From: Crocodylus rhombifer
Taxonomy: Eukaryota > Chordata > Crocodylia > Crocodylidae
Reading direction: 5' to 3'
NCBI GenBank assembly: GCA_038503035.1
Contig: JAVSML010001068.1
Span: 1 to 64,000 of the forward strand
DNA length: 64,000 bases
A program made the position numbers and the translations under genes. The notes beneath the pieces were generated by a model. It saw nothing but the letters and a program-made list of their open reading frames with translations. It was not told the DNA's origin and did not search any database. Of the stretch, positions 22,700-35,282 are shown piece after piece. Every line of letters starts with the position of its first letter. The first letter of the stretch is position 1.

Positions 22700-23216
22700 T
22701 ATAGGCTGTATAGGAGGGACAGGACAGGGAGGAAAGGTGGGGCTGTGGTGCTCTATATTAAGGAGAAATACACATCCTCATCACAGGGTCAGAGGAGGGG
22801 CACACTGAAGTGTTCTGGGTTAGAATACAAGGCAGTCGAGAGGAAAGGGAGTTAACGGTGGGAGTCAACTACAGACCACCCAACCAAGGGGAAGAGCTAG
22901 ACCAGGAATTCTTAAGTCAGCTCATGGAGGTAGTTAGGTCAAAAGACGTGGTCATCATGGGTGACTTGAACTTTCCAGACATCTGCTGGGAAGAGCAGTC
23001 AGCCATGTCTGACTGCTCACATAGGTTCCTAGCCAAAATGCAGGACCTCCATCTAACCCAGGAGGTGCACAGCCCCACCAAGGCAGATGCCCTCTTGGAC
23101 CTGGTGCTGGCCATGGGCGATGACCTGGTGAGGGGGCTGTGGGTGCTCAACCACCTGGGCAGCAGCGATCATCGCCTGCTGGAATTCACCATCCAGTGCA
23201 AGGTGGCAAAGGCCTG
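22700..23216 (+). pseudogene. CR1 endonuclease fragment (nested in copy 5)
   Basis: The C-terminal two thirds of the endonuclease are open from 22810 to 23216. It shows VGVNYRPPNQGEEL, MGDLNFPDICWEEQ with catalytic residues, LLDLVLAMGDDLV and the final SSDHRLLEF block with catalytic Asp and His. The N-terminal catalytic Glu is lost by 5' truncation. This is the best-preserved endonuclease stretch in the window. Confidence 0.9.
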
Positions 23217-25260
23217 AAGCGAGGCAGAAGCCCTAGATTTCAGGAGGGCAGACTTCAGTGAGCTAAGGAGAATAGTCAGGGAGGCACTGAGATCCCAGCG
23301 GGCAGGGGAGTCAGGTGTCCAAGAAGAGTGGTTGCTCCTTAAGGAGACTATTGTCCAAGCCCAAAGGGAGGTAATCCCAACACGGATCAAAGGGGGCAGG
23401 AGGGTTCAAAATCCCCCATGGCTCACCAAAAGCATCCGGGAATGTCTCCTAGCTAAAAGGGAGACATATACCCAATGGAAGGGAGGGGCCATCACCAGGG
23501 AGGACTATACTGCGGTTGCTTGGGGCTGCAGGGAGGCGGTCAGGAAGGCCACGGCAGAGATGGAACTGGGACTAGCTACCTGGATCAAGGACAACAAGAA
23601 GTCCTTTTTTAAATACATAGGGGGCAAAAAAGAAGGTACCGGGTAACATGGGGCCCCTGCAAGACACGCTAGGAAATCTGGTCATTACACCAGCTAACCT
23701 ATTTAACAACTTCTTTGCCTCCATTTTCCTCCTAAGCAGGGACCGAATCAGCCCCCCCCACTGGGACACCCTCAGGCCCCAAAGGAGATGCACCTATGCC
23801 AAGGGTCAGTGAGGATCTAGGCAGGGAACTTCTGGTGTAACTGGACGTATTTAAATCAGCTGGTCCGGATGATCTCCACCCCAGAGTGCTGAGGGAATTA
23901 GCTGAGATCATTGCGTGATCTCTGGCACGGGTTTACGAGTGCTCATGGTGCTCTGGTGTGGTGCCAGAGGACTGAAAGAGGGCCAATGTGGTTCCCATCT
24001 TCAAAAAAGGGGGGAAGGAGGACCCAGGAAACTATAGGCCAGTCGGTCTTACCTCGCTCCTGGGTAAACTTTTTGAAAGAATTATCCTGGCACATGTCTA
24101 CGAGGGGCCAGCGGGGAAGGTTATGCTTAGAGGCAACCAACACGGGTTCATCAGAGGCAGGTCTGTCAGACCAACCTGGTGGCCTTCTATGACCAGGTCA
24201 CCAAATCCTTAGACACAGGTGTCGCAGTGAACGTAGTCTTTCTGGACTTTAGGAAGGCCTTCGACACTGTCTCTCACCCCATTCTCATTAAAAAATTAGG
24301 AGATTGTGGTGTCAGTGCTTACACAGTCAGATGGGTTGCCAATTGGCTGGAAGGCTTCACCCAGAGAGTGGTGGTGGACGGCTCATTTTCGACCTGGAGG
24401 GATGTGGGCAGTGGGGTTCCACAGGGCTCGGTCCTTGGGCCAGCACTGTTCAACATCTTCATCAGTGACTTGGACGAGGGGGTAAAAAGCACCTTGTTCA
24501 AATTTGCTGACAACACCAAGTTGTGGGGGGATGTGGGTGCGCTAGAAGGGAGGAATAGGCTGCAATCGGACCTAGAAAGGTTACAGGGGTGGGCGCATGA
24601 AAATAAATGGGTTTGAACACTGACAAGTGCAAGGTGATGCACCTGGGAGGAAGAACTAGCACCATATCTACAGGCTGGGGAACTCCTTTCTCGTCAGGGC
24701 AGAGGCAGAAAAGGATCTTGGAGTCATTGTTGATGCCAAGATGAACATGGGCCGGCAGTGTGGGGTGCAGTCAGGAAGACCAACCGCACCTTGTCATGCA
24801 TCCACAGATGCATCACGAGCAGGTCCAAGGAGATGATCCTCCCCTTCTATGTGACACTGGCCAGGCCGAAGCTGGAGTGCTGCGTTCAGTTCTGGGCGCC
24901 GCACTTCAGGAGGGATGTGGACAACATGGAGAGTCCCACAGGAGGCCGCTTGCATGATCAGGGGCAGCAGGGCAGGCCCTACGAGGAGAGGCTAAGGGAC
25001 CTGAACCTGTTCAGCCTCCACAAGAGAAGGCTGAGGGGGGATCTAGTGGCCTGTTACAAACTAGTCAGAGGGGACCAGCAGGCATTGGAGGAATCCCTGT
25101 TCCCCCCCGAGCACTGCCAGGAGTGACTAGAAATAATTGTCACAAGCTGGCAGAGGGTAGATTCCGACTAAATATCAGGAGGCACTACTTCACGTTCAGG
25201 GTGGCTAGAATCTGGAACCAACTTCCAAGCGAAGCGGTGCTGGAGGTCTTTAAGACAAGG
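23217..25260 (+). pseudogene. CR1 ORF2 linker, RT and C-terminal region (nested in copy 5)
   Basis: Continues in several frames: linker (WLTKSIRECLLAKRETYTQ), RPVGLTSLLGKLFERII, a [12 protein letters not shown] block, [18 protein letters not shown], and [20 protein letters not shown]. The box is FADN at 24503-24514, where the second catalytic Asp has become Asn. The thumb and C-terminal NLFSLHKRRLRGDLVACYK block follow. Frameshifts lie near 24200 and 24610, among others. Confidence 0.9.
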
Positions 25261-26059
25261 CTAGACGAACACCTTGCTGGGGTCATTTGACCCCAGTACC
25301 TTTTCCTGCCAAGGCAAGGGGTCAGATTTGATGATCTGCTCAGGTCCCTTCTGACCCTACAAACTATGAAACTATGAACTGGGCTTATTTAGTCTAGAGA
25401 AGATGAGACTCAGAGGGACTTAATAGCAGCCTTCAACTACCTGAAAGTGGGGTTCAAAAAAGGATGGAGCTGGACTGTTCTCAGTGGTGGCAGATAACAG
25501 AACAAGAAGCAACAATTTCAAGTTGCAGCAATGGAAGTTTAGGTTAGATATTAGGAAGAATTTTCTTACTAAAAGGGTAATAAAACACTGGAACAGTTAC
25601 CCAGAGACGTGGTAGAAGCTCCATCCTTGCAGGTTTTCAAAACCTGACTAGACAAAGCTTTGGGTGGGATGATCTAGTTCAGAATGGCCCTGCTTTGAGC
25701 AGGGGGTTGGACTAGATGACTTCCTGAGGTCCCTTCCAACCCTAACTTTCTGTTTCTCCAGGCAGTGTTCTAGGCCCCAGGTCACAGAATATTCTGAGAG
25801 GAGGGTAGGTGGGAGCTTCCTTAGCCCCTCTTACTGGAGCTATTCAACTTTGCCTGGCCTACTTGAATATGTATAACAGAGAACATTTACAAGCATGACT
25901 CTTTAGCCTATTAGAAGATGATCTTCCCTGTCAAGGTTTCAATTCTCTGTGCCAATGAATGTTTTTATATTATTTATTAAGCATTCAATATAGGAAATAC
26001 TTCTAGACTGGTAAGTAACTAGTTTTCTCTTTCTGGCTTAATGAATATTCAGCATTCAC

Positions 26060-26180
26060 CTATGAAGTAGAAGATACACATTCAAGTTTCATTCCACAAA
26101 TGAGGGATTTAAACTTAGGTCTTTTACAGTTAGGCTGACTGCCCCACTGTAATAGCTCTGTGGCTAAGGAAGCGCTACAT
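26060..26180. repeat. Possible tRNA-like SINE remnant
   Basis: 'cattcaagtttcattcc' resembles a tRNA B-box (GGTTCAAATCC). It is followed by 'gagggatttaaacttaggtc' and a 'gccccactgtaatagctc' stretch. This is reminiscent of old sauropsid repeats with 'ggatttgaacccaggtctcc ... ccctaaccactgggcta'. Similar text occurs at 47270-47505. Confidence 0.35.
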
Positions 26181-26489
26181 CCTCCTTCAGCAGGGCTGGA
26201 TACAAAGCCTGCTGTCACAAATATATTCTGAGAACATCTGCTGAACTGGATTCTATGCAGAAGATAGGTGGTGGGTTGTTCCCAAAGGACCTAATCACCT
26301 AAGTTAGGAGCTTAGTCCTGACCTGCTGACAATGTCAGGATTTAGACAATTCTGGGCCTAACTAGAAGCAGGACTTCCAGTGTCCAGGGGACTTCACTAC
26401 AAAGTCTGAAGAGCCTACACAGGTTAGGCATTTCTAGAGACTGGAAGCACCAAAGCATGTTAGATGCTCTTAAGACACTCCTGTGTTCA

Positions 26490-26990
26490 AGCACTAAGCC
26501 AGAAAAAGATATGCTAAGTGCCCTTATAGCATCTCAAAGTTACACATCTGGGTGAGATTTATCTCCAGCTGGTGTTAGGCAGATTGTTTTGCAGTCATGT
26601 CAGCCTGCTCCACAGAGACACCAGCTCCCTTTAGCCCTCCAGTATCCCAGCTCCTTAAGCCCTCTACCCCTCACATGGATAAGATCAGAACGCTACCGAC
26701 CAGGAATGACAGAGACCTGAAGAGAGCTGCGCAGCCTTGCATGAGTGTGGAGCCATTGGTGGGCAAGGAGCTGCTAGAAAACTGGGCAGCCACAGGGTAG
26801 ATTTGGTAGCTCCTACTGATGCCTCTGCTCACCAACCCTCTAGTGGCAAATCAGAGCAGTGCACATTAGTGGCAGTATTAACCTGTAATATGACACTGCT
26901 CACAGCATGTGCTAACTAATACCACCCAACATTCCTTAGAAGTAGCACATGCTAATTGCAATGTAACAACACATAGCTAGTGACACCTCT
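26490..26990. repeat. Dispersed repeat, copy A
   Basis: Shares two blocks, in order, with 56262-56712. The first is 'ctaagtgccc ... agcatctcaa.gttacac'. The second is 'agtggcaa.tcaga' followed by 'ctgctcacag'. Both copies end in related text (agctagtgac here, agctactgac there). The family is not identified. Confidence 0.5.
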
Positions 26991-27194
26991 CTGTACACTT
27001 TATAGAAAGGGTAGTGGCTATTTATTCCCTATGGGTGTAAGAGGCTAGATTCCATTCTGCCTATGCTATGAATTTAGTACCTAATTACAATTCTATTCCA
27101 CCCTGTTCAGGTCCTGAAAAATCCATTAATTTATCTACTTTTGTCATTTTACTCTTATGATTGAGTAACACAAAAGCGGCCAGGAGGAGGGGAA

Positions 27195-27210
27195 CCCCCC
27201 CCCCCCCCCC
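27195..27210. repeat. C16 homopolymer
   Basis: Sixteen C residues preceded by a G-rich segment. Confidence 0.9.
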
Positions 27211-29831
27211 AAATTCTTTTCCAGGGACTAAAGCAGGGATTGCATATAGGGCACCTAAGTTCACTAACATACCCAGTAGATGGAGTAGAATCAGGCCCAA
27301 GGAGTTTACAGCCTGATTTAGACAAAAATGAGATACCAAGTAGTATTATCAACACACTGGGGTATAGCAGTCACTGGTGGATTGATTACTACACCTGGAG
27401 GGAAGCTTTGCAAGAATTAAAGTGTGCTTTAAGGAAGCTATTTGAAAGCAGAAAAAAGGACTGTTTGGATCAAGATTAATAGCTGGCAATCTGAAGTGCA
27501 GAGGAAAGAAGGGAGAGAGATACAAACAAAGATAAATTTGAAGAGGAGGAATTTCTCCTTCTAAGGAATAAACACCCTGAGGAATTCGTGACCAGTACGG
27601 CACTGGATCACAGGCTCTGAGTTTGCATCTTTCATCAGGAATAACAAAATCCTAGTATAGAACTATGAGCAAGAGAGGCTCCGTCTACATTCTCTATATG
27701 TTCTGTGGCAGATTAGGGAAGGATTCAGTCTTGCGTTAGCCTGGTGTGATTTTACTGTTCACTCCATCCCATAGTTATTTAGATCCCTCTGCACCCCTGC
27801 AAAGGGTGGAATTCACATCTCAGGAGGAACACTCAATATGACAAAGGACCTCAGAAGGGGCCAGGGATGGAAGAATCAATGAGACTTTAAAAAAAATAGT
27901 TTACTTGGTTTGTTTCCTGCAAGAGAGGCTCTGATTTCAGAAACCTATCATTCTCCCACAAATTTTCAATATCCAAGAATCAGACCTCTGCAGCTGGGTC
28001 AGAACCTACTTGTACATTGAAAACTCAACCTTTTCCCTCTATCTAAATTAGTAAGAGATCTAATTCCCACCTGTGTGCTCCCATGCACCTGGTATGGGCA
28101 GATATGACCAAACCACACTGATGACCAAAGTACAAGACATTATAGCTATTGATCAAAGAAAAGAAAAGCTAAAAGAAAGAAACTGGCCCATTTGCACTGA
28201 ACTCTGCAATATCCAAGAGTGACTCTGTTAGGCAAGAAGCTGAACAGAATTCTAATCTGCTTTTACCTGTTTGACGAGATAGGTCAGGCTGGGAACACAC
28301 TTGGGGAAGATGGATATGCTGTTTTGCTAAAAAAATGTTGAACTGTCACCTTCAAGCACTGCATAAAATTGCACAAATGGTTCCCAGACACTACCCTTAG
28401 AGGATGATATTCATCACACTAATAGACCTTAACCCAGCTTTAACCCAGTCAAGCGCATAGACTTGCAGGAGAAGAAAATACACTTTCCTCCAACAGGGTA
28501 TAACTGTCAAACATCTTGCCTCTATAAGTACAAACAAGTGTGCGAGAGTGTGCAAGAGGGAAATATTGTGCAGGCAGATGTGTATTGTTGTACTGTATTA
28601 CCAAACACGCAGTTCAGCTGCAATGCCTTAAATGAAGGAAGGCATTCAGGTAAGAGCTCTCTCATATGGATAACATAGTTATCAAATGTTTGTCTTCTAA
28701 GATGTTTCAAGCTAAACTGAAGTATCCAAAATTACTAGAGACTTTTGAAAAATTAAGCCACATCTATTTCTGTGTGTGTGTTTATTAATGGAGATAAATA
28801 CACATAGAGAATGCATCCCCAGGATTTAACACTAGACTGAACATTAAAAATCAATCTTGTTGTTTTCTGTGGAATAGATGCAGAAGAAAAAGGTGTTAAT
28901 TGGAATCATATGCAGACAGAAATGCTGATTTTTTTCTTCCAGAATACATAAACAATGACTGGAGGGAGGGGGGGCAGATTTCATTCTGTGTGTGCTATTT
29001 TACATGAACTTAAAAAGAGGCAGCATGAGGTTTTCCAACCCTCTTGAATTTTTCCAGGCCATTAAATGCCAGCTACGGCATGGAGTCAGTGATGATCCTG
29101 ATGATTCAGATTAGGTAACAGACAGCAGTGATACTGCTGAGTGGTTTTTAGAGTGCCTTCAGGTAAAGTCTTTGTGTTTTAAAACAAAAGTAGTGGAATT
29201 AAGTGGTATCAAATATGCTACCCTCCTTGCTGCACTCAGTCCTGTTGCCTGCATCACTGAGTCTTGGTGTCGCAATGCTTCATGGATCCCCTATTGCTCT
29301 TGGTCACAAATCCTTGTATTGACTTTTAAAACTTATTTCCAACTTCAACACTGTAAGTTAAATAAAGTATTTGTCAGAGATGTGACATGTAGTTTCAGCC
29401 ATAGGAGCCAAAGAGTATGAATGTCATCATATTAAGGTCATTCCTATCTTTCTCTTGCCTTGTAGTCTAATCTGTCACTATTCTACAGTTCATTTCACTG
29501 GGATGTCTGGAGGCCATATAGCTTCCTTGGGTACCCCTCTCTGGAAAGAATAAGGTGGCCACACATTAGCGTCCAAATGAAACAGTAGGGATAGATTTGG
29601 GTTTACAGCACAGATCTGGTTTTCCTAAACTCCCTTGGGCTACAGATTTCAATCTGAGCAGTTTACAGCTTGCCATTCATACCTTAAAGAGGGTGCATGG
29701 GTTCCATGAGTTAAATCCTTGCATTGGACTCATGCAAAAGCTCACCCCACTCTGCCTGTCTCCCCTGAATTAATTGTAAATGGGTTCCTGGTAATTCAGG
29801 ATGGGGAGGAAAAAAGCTACCCTGTTCCCTT

Positions 29832-31967
29832 AGTTTCATAGTTGGTAGGGTCGGAAGGGACCTGAGCAGATCTTCAAGTCCGACCCCCTGCCATGGCAGG
29901 AAACAATACTGGGGTCAAACGACCCCAGCAATGTGTCTATCTAGCCTCCTTTTAAAGACCCCCAGGGTAGGAGCAATCACCACTTCCTTGGAAGTTGGTT
30001 CCAGATCCCAGCCACCCTGACAGTGAAGTAGCGCCTCCTGATGTCTAGCCTGAATCTACTCTCTGTCAACTCATGGCCATTATTCCTTGTTACTCCTAGT
30101 AGTGCTTGGGGGAACAGGGACTCTCCCATTGCCTGATGGTCTCCCTTGGCCAGTTTATAGGCAGCCACCAGATCCCCCCTCAGCCTTCTCTTGTGGAGGC
30201 TGAACAGGTTCAGGTTCCTGAGCCTCTTCTCGTAGAGCCTGCCCTGCTGACCCCGGATTATGCAAGTGGCCCTCCTCTGGACCCTCTCGATGTTGTCCAC
30301 ATCCCTCCTGAAGTGCGGTGCCCAGACGCAGTACTCCAACTGCAGCCTGACCAATGTCATATAGAGGGGGAGGATCACCTCCTTGGACATGCTCATGATG
30401 CATCTGTGGATGCATGACAAGGTGCAGTTAGCCTTCCTGACTGCATCACCACATTGGCGGCCCATGTTCATCTTGGAGTCTATAATGACTTAAAGATCCT
30501 TTTCTGTCTCTGTGCTGATGAGAAAGGAATTCCCCAGCCTGTAGGTATGCTGCTGGTTCTTCCTCCCTAGGTGCAGTACCTTGCACTTGTCAGTATTGAA
30601 TCTCATGTTATTCTCATCTGCCCACCCCTATAACCTGTCCAGATCCAATTGCAGCCTGTCCCTCCCTTGTCTGTGCCCACTTCCCCCCACATCTTAGTGT
30701 CATCTGTAAATTTGAACAAGGTGCTTTTCACCCCCTCATCCAAGTCACTGATGAAGATGTTGAACAGTGCTGGCCCAAGGACTGAGCCCTGGGGGACCCC
30801 ACTGCCCACAACCCTCCAGGTCAAAAATGAGCCGTCCACCACCACTCTCTGGGTGAAGCCTTCCAGCCAATTGGCAACCCATCTGACTGTGTAGGCACTG
30901 ACACCACAATCTCCTAATTTTTTAATGAGAATGGGGTGAGAGACAGTGTCGAAGGCCTTCCAAAAGTTCATTCACTGTGACACCTGTGTCCAAGGATTTT
31001 GTGACCTGGTCGTAAAAGGCCACCAGGTTGGTCTGACAGGACCTGCTTCTAATGAACCCATGTTGGTTGTCCCTGCTTGCCCCTTGCAGATGTACACCTG
31101 GATAATTTTCTCAAAGAGCTTCCCCAGGACTGAGGTAAGACTAACAGGCCAGAATTTCCTGAGTCCTCCTTCTTCCCTTTTTTGAATATGGCAACTACAT
31201 TGGCCCTTTTCCAGTCCTCTGGCATGTCGCCAGAGCACCATGAGTGCTCATAAAGCTGTGCCAGGGGTCCTGCAATGACCTCTGCTAATTCTGTCAGAAC
31301 TCTGGGGTGGAGGTTGTCAGGACCTGCTGATTTGAACATGTCCAGTCCCACCAGAAGTTCCCTGACTAGGTTCTCACTGACCCTGGGCCTGGCTGTGTCT
31401 CCCTTGGGACCTGGTGGGGGGGATGACCTGGTCCCTGCTCAGAAAAACAGATGCAAAGAAATTGTTAAATTGGTTAACTTTGTCGTCTGGTGAGACCACC
31501 AGATTTTTTAGCGTGTCCTGCAGAGGTCCACATTACCTGGAACCTTCTTTTTACCCACTATGTATTTAAAAAAGGATTTCTTGTTATCCTTGATCCGGGT
31601 TGCTAGTCCCAGTTCCATCTCCACCTTGGCCTTCCTAACAGCCCCCCTACAATCTGAAGCAACAGAAGTATAGCCCTCCCTGGTGATGGCCTTTCCCTTC
31701 CATCAGGTATATGGCTCCTTTTTAGCCTTGAGACATTTCTGGATGCTTTTGGTTAGCCATAGGAGCTTCTGAGCACTCTTGCTCCCTTTGATCCATGCTG
31801 GGATTGCCACCCTTTGGGGTTGGAGGATTGTCTCCTTTAGGAACGACCACTCTTCTTGGACTCACAACTCCCCTCCCCTCCAGGACCTCAGTGCCTCCCC
31901 AAATGGTTTCCTTAGCTCAATGAAATCCGCCCTCTTGAAGTCCAGGGCTGCTGCTTTGCAGGTCAAC
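29832..31967 (-). mobile_element. CR1 LINE copy 6
   Basis: A 2.1-kb minus-strand CR1 whose tail reads 'ccaactatgaaact' in sense, the same tail class as copies 1, 38041-38961 and 22691-25375. It runs from the end of the endonuclease-RT linker to the 3'UTR, with 5' truncation near 31967. Confidence 0.92.
29977..31960 (-). pseudogene. CR1 ORF2 RT and C-terminal region (copy 6)
   Basis: In sense order: linker; KSAGPDNLHPRVLTELAEVI (31351-31049 frame) leading into the FKKGKKEDSGN block; [14 protein letters not shown] (decayed first catalytic block); [20 protein letters not shown]; and FTDD in place of FADD with both Asp kept (30705-30720). The thumb and a C-terminal stretch to WNQLPRKW follow. 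Frame changes and stops separate the pieces. Confidence 0.9.
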
Positions 31968-33184
31968 GGCTACAGGAATAGCTGTGCCTTAATTATGCTA
32001 ACCCAATGGTGTAGTCTGGTGGTCCTTGCTGTATACAGTTTAAGATACATACACTAAGCTATATGCAGTTCAGTGGACCAAGCCTTCAGAATGAGACTTA
32101 AAACAAAGGCTTGCTGTGGACATAAATGGTCTCTCCTCCAGTCCTGTGGGTCAGTCCACTGGCCACTGAAGGTACTCCTGTTTTACAACAGTGTAAATAA
32201 GAAGAGAATTGGTCCCCAAAAGATTCATTAGGAGTGTTGGAGAGGAATAAATATTTTTCATTTATGCTGTAAACCTTGAGTAACCACAGTGGAATTCAGC
32301 AGAACTCTACTGGACTTATTATACCAGACTGCACCCAAGATTGAACTCTTCTGAAAAGAGCAACATATTTCTTTTAACATGGTGAAGGAGAAAGCACAAT
32401 GAATTTCTTAAAAGAGTGTATCTTTCCCCATACATGTTTAATTGTGCCTGCTATTGTAATCTCTCTCTGTTTTGAGCATCAGCTTTAATCTTTTTGTTTC
32501 TTGGAACTCTGTGCATAAAGCACATGTATCTTTAACTAGTCCGCTAAGCTCTGCACATGTGCAACCTACATTACTGATCTCCAAGTTGTGGAGTTTTTCT
32601 AGGACTCACTCTGCTCAAATCAATGGAAACAGGAAATTATTGCAGCACACATAATATTTACCTCTCAGGAATTTTATTTCAGGGATTTTTTTGTTTATCT
32701 GTTTTTTTGTTATTCCAGGTGATTTTTTTTTTTACTAGAGGTTGTGTGTTTGTCTTGGTAGGAAAATTAAAAAAACAATTGTTTTTAGGACTATATAGGA
32801 AACACTATACTCTGTAAGAATGGGGATTAATGCATGTCTGAAGTTAAACCGCAGACTGTAAAGAAGATAACGGAATCAGGGAACACTTCAGGTTTTACTT
32901 AATACTCACCCTGACACATGCTTCCCTGAAAGCCAGGATGGTTGGAGGAGGCAGCTCAGGAAACAGTGTTTTCAAAGGTACCTAAGTGATATAGGCTCTG
33001 AAATATCGCTAGAAGTGACTTGGGCACTTGGAGGCCTAACTTTAATTGAAAGTCAATAATGCTTAGAAGCCTAAATTATTTGAGTATCTTGAAAAATTTT
33101 AACTGCAACAACAAAGGTTTATAGAACCAGGAAGTGAAAGAAGGAAACCCTTCCTCAGGCTACTGCTTGCCTGTGCTTCTCATC
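31968..33184. other. Unique AT-rich stretch
   Basis: I see no gene, RNA or recognised repeat. Confidence 0.5.
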
Positions 33185-33350
33185 AGAGATATATCCTCTC
33201 ACATTTCTAAACCAATGATGGTAGATGCCAGGGAGTGTACAACAGGGATAAATCACTCTAGATATACCCCATTCACATGCTTTCACTCCCCACTCACTAT
33301 TGCCACTGTCAAAGAGAGTCTGATCCAGTATGGCACTTACGTTTTTATCC
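33185..33350 (+). mobile_element. Old CR1-like fragment
   Basis: The minus strand reads 'gccatactggatcagactc', 'gacagtggcaatag' and 'gtgatttatccctgttg'. This resembles the antisense of an old turtle/archosaur CR1 3' region ('ggccatactgggtcagacc ... gtgatccatcccctgtc'). The assignment is from recall. Confidence 0.5.
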
Positions 33351-35200
33351 CAGTCAACACAACTTTTAAATCTGATGCCAGTGCCTGCAGGACATGTCTT
33401 TCTACCAAAGGGAGGCAGCAGCATGAAGTAGTAGTTAATGGTGCAAGGAGGAGAATGCTTCCATTCCATTACATTTTTTTCCCTGGAAAATTTATGTAAA
33501 CCATCCTGGTCAGTCCACAGCTGGAACAACAAAATGCACAAGAGATGGTCCATACCCCAACTCATGTCCCCAAGCAACAAGTCAAACAGACTGATGTCCC
33601 ATTTTCAGCCAGCAGAGTACAGTCTGCACCTGTAACCACCTTGACCTAGCAATGATCCCTCTTTAAGCAGAGGACAGCACAGCAGCATTGTGCACAGACC
33701 AGTAAAGTACTTCCTACAGGGTGGGGATTAGGTTTCCCTTTGCCTGCATGGGAAGCCTGCCAGGAGCTTACACCATCTCTGAAGGAACATCAGGCTTGCA
33801 AAGGCGTGCACTGTGAGTAATTAAACTCAGATATGAAGAGTCATGATCAAGGCCTCTGGACCAGTCTCTGAGGCTGCTGATTTGCATTGGCAGGCTATCA
33901 CACCTCTCTGGGAAGGGCTAATTATTTAATTACAGGGAAGAATAACTGCTGATGCTGGAACCAATGTTTCCAGCTTTCTCATCAAACGTTTAGTTGCTGA
34001 AGCAGCTGTCCTCACTCAGGCCAATTAAGCAGGGCTACTTAGATGCAGAATGAAGATCTGGTATTTTTCCTACATCCCTTCAGTAACCCTGTCATGCTAT
34101 CAGTTTTATCTCCCAAACATCTTTTTTTTCCCCTTGAGTTAGATTTGACTGTTGATAGGATGGACAGCCTACTTTTTTGCCTCCTTGCAGCTCAGTTAGA
34201 AATCTGTATCCTGGCCCACCCATATTACCTTGACTTCCAAGAAGCTTGGAGCAGGATGGGTTAGTACCTTAATCAGGAGAGAGGGGACCTGGCCCTAGCA
34301 GCAGTGCTTCCTTTGCTGAATTAGTCTGTGAGTGTTGATAGACCAGAGTGAATTCTCTATTAGAGTTAAGCCAGATTTCGACAGAATAAGGGCAAGTAAT
34401 TCACTTGCAAAGTTGTGACCATATGTTATAACTCTCCAGGTATATTTTCATGGGAAGAGTTTGAAGAAGCAGTTTTAAAGTTTAAGAAGCAATCAGACAG
34501 GAAGAAAGGAACTTTGGAATGGAAGAAGAACCAAAGATTGACTCATTTGCTCCTTTCTTTACTTCAGTCCTTTACACACACAATATGTAACCCAAACTCA
34601 TGCATCTTGAAGTGAGCATACCTATTGTCCATGGTAGTTAGGCTAATAATTGTGTTTTTTGTAGAATTTGGTTTGGACCAATGCACTAATTTGCTAGATT
34701 ATATATAAAGTTTTCAATAAATCACAAAAAACTAGGCAAAAATGGTAAAAGTAGACTAAAGATATTGTTTCATTAGTCCTGTAGTCAGTAAAGTTAAATG
34801 TATAGCTCTTATTCAGATTCATAAAACAAAATCTAGACTTACTGAGTGTTTTGACAGTGTCTCCAGTACTTCACTGGCAGACAGTTCTACACCTTAAGTA
34901 ATATTACCATACCCAAGTTAAAGGGCTGTAAACCATAAGAGACATATTACCAGGAATGGCTAACAGACAACAAAATTGCAAAAAAAAGATTGTTTGACTA
35001 TTGGAACATCAGGATGATTGAAAGGGGACAGGGTCATAAACACCTGTGTAGTGGAGAGATTAGCAGGAATCAGGGAGATGACAATAAGCAATTAAGTCAA
35101 CTAACTGTCTCAGCAGTACCTGAGAAATAGAAATGTGGCTACCCCCCTAGGGTGTTAGTACTAAAGTCTGGATAGAACAAGAAACTACATCAAAGAGATC
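33351..35200. other. Unique stretch
   Basis: No gene confirmed. A short lysine-rich open segment at 34439-34567 (FSWEEFEEAVLKFKKQSD) follows a possible splice acceptor (ttataactctccag) and is only weakly coding-like. Confidence 0.45.
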
Positions 35201-35282
35201 ATAGAATAACAGAAGTAGGGTCGGAAGGGACCTTGTAGATCTTCAAGTCCGACCCCCCACCTCAGCAGGAGAAAAACTGGGC

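Larger units (their letters stand above)
22691..25375 (+). mobile_element. Nested CR1 LINE inside copy 5
   Basis: A 2.7-kb CR1 in the same orientation as its host. Its 5' end is truncated within the endonuclease ('ggctataggctgtatagg'). It reaches a full 3'UTR and the tail actatgaaactatgaa. The host sequence is interrupted at (g)aaac on the left and gaac on the right, so the target duplication is about 3-4 bases. Confidence 0.92.
21068..25757 (+). mobile_element. CR1 LINE copy 5 (outer), split by a nested CR1
   Basis: The outer element occupies 21068-22690 and 25376-25757. It begins in the endonuclease-RT linker (RRPAWLSRECFSKL, EEYKSIARACRDKVRKAK) and runs through RT and thumb to 'ggggaaagactgagg'. 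It resumes after the insertion at 'ctgggcttatttagtctaga'. The continuous homologous stretch in copy 3 (6861-6910) proves the break. Its 3'UTR ends 'cttccaaccctaac' without the actatgaa tail. Confidence 0.9.
25760..29829. other. Long stretch with only old repeats
   Basis: No gene is supported. Within it are a possible tRNA-like repeat (26060-26180), a dispersed repeat shared with 56262-56712 (26490-26990), and a C16 run (27195-27210). The short ORFs have no recognised domain. Confidence 0.5.

Noticed and set aside
26060..26180. Functional tRNA gene
   Set aside because: Only a B-box-like motif is visible; no cloverleaf or A-box is evident.
33155..33580. 141-residue minus-strand ORF as a gene
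   Set aside because: Part of it overlaps an old CR1-like fragment in antisense; there is no recognised domain and no supporting structure.
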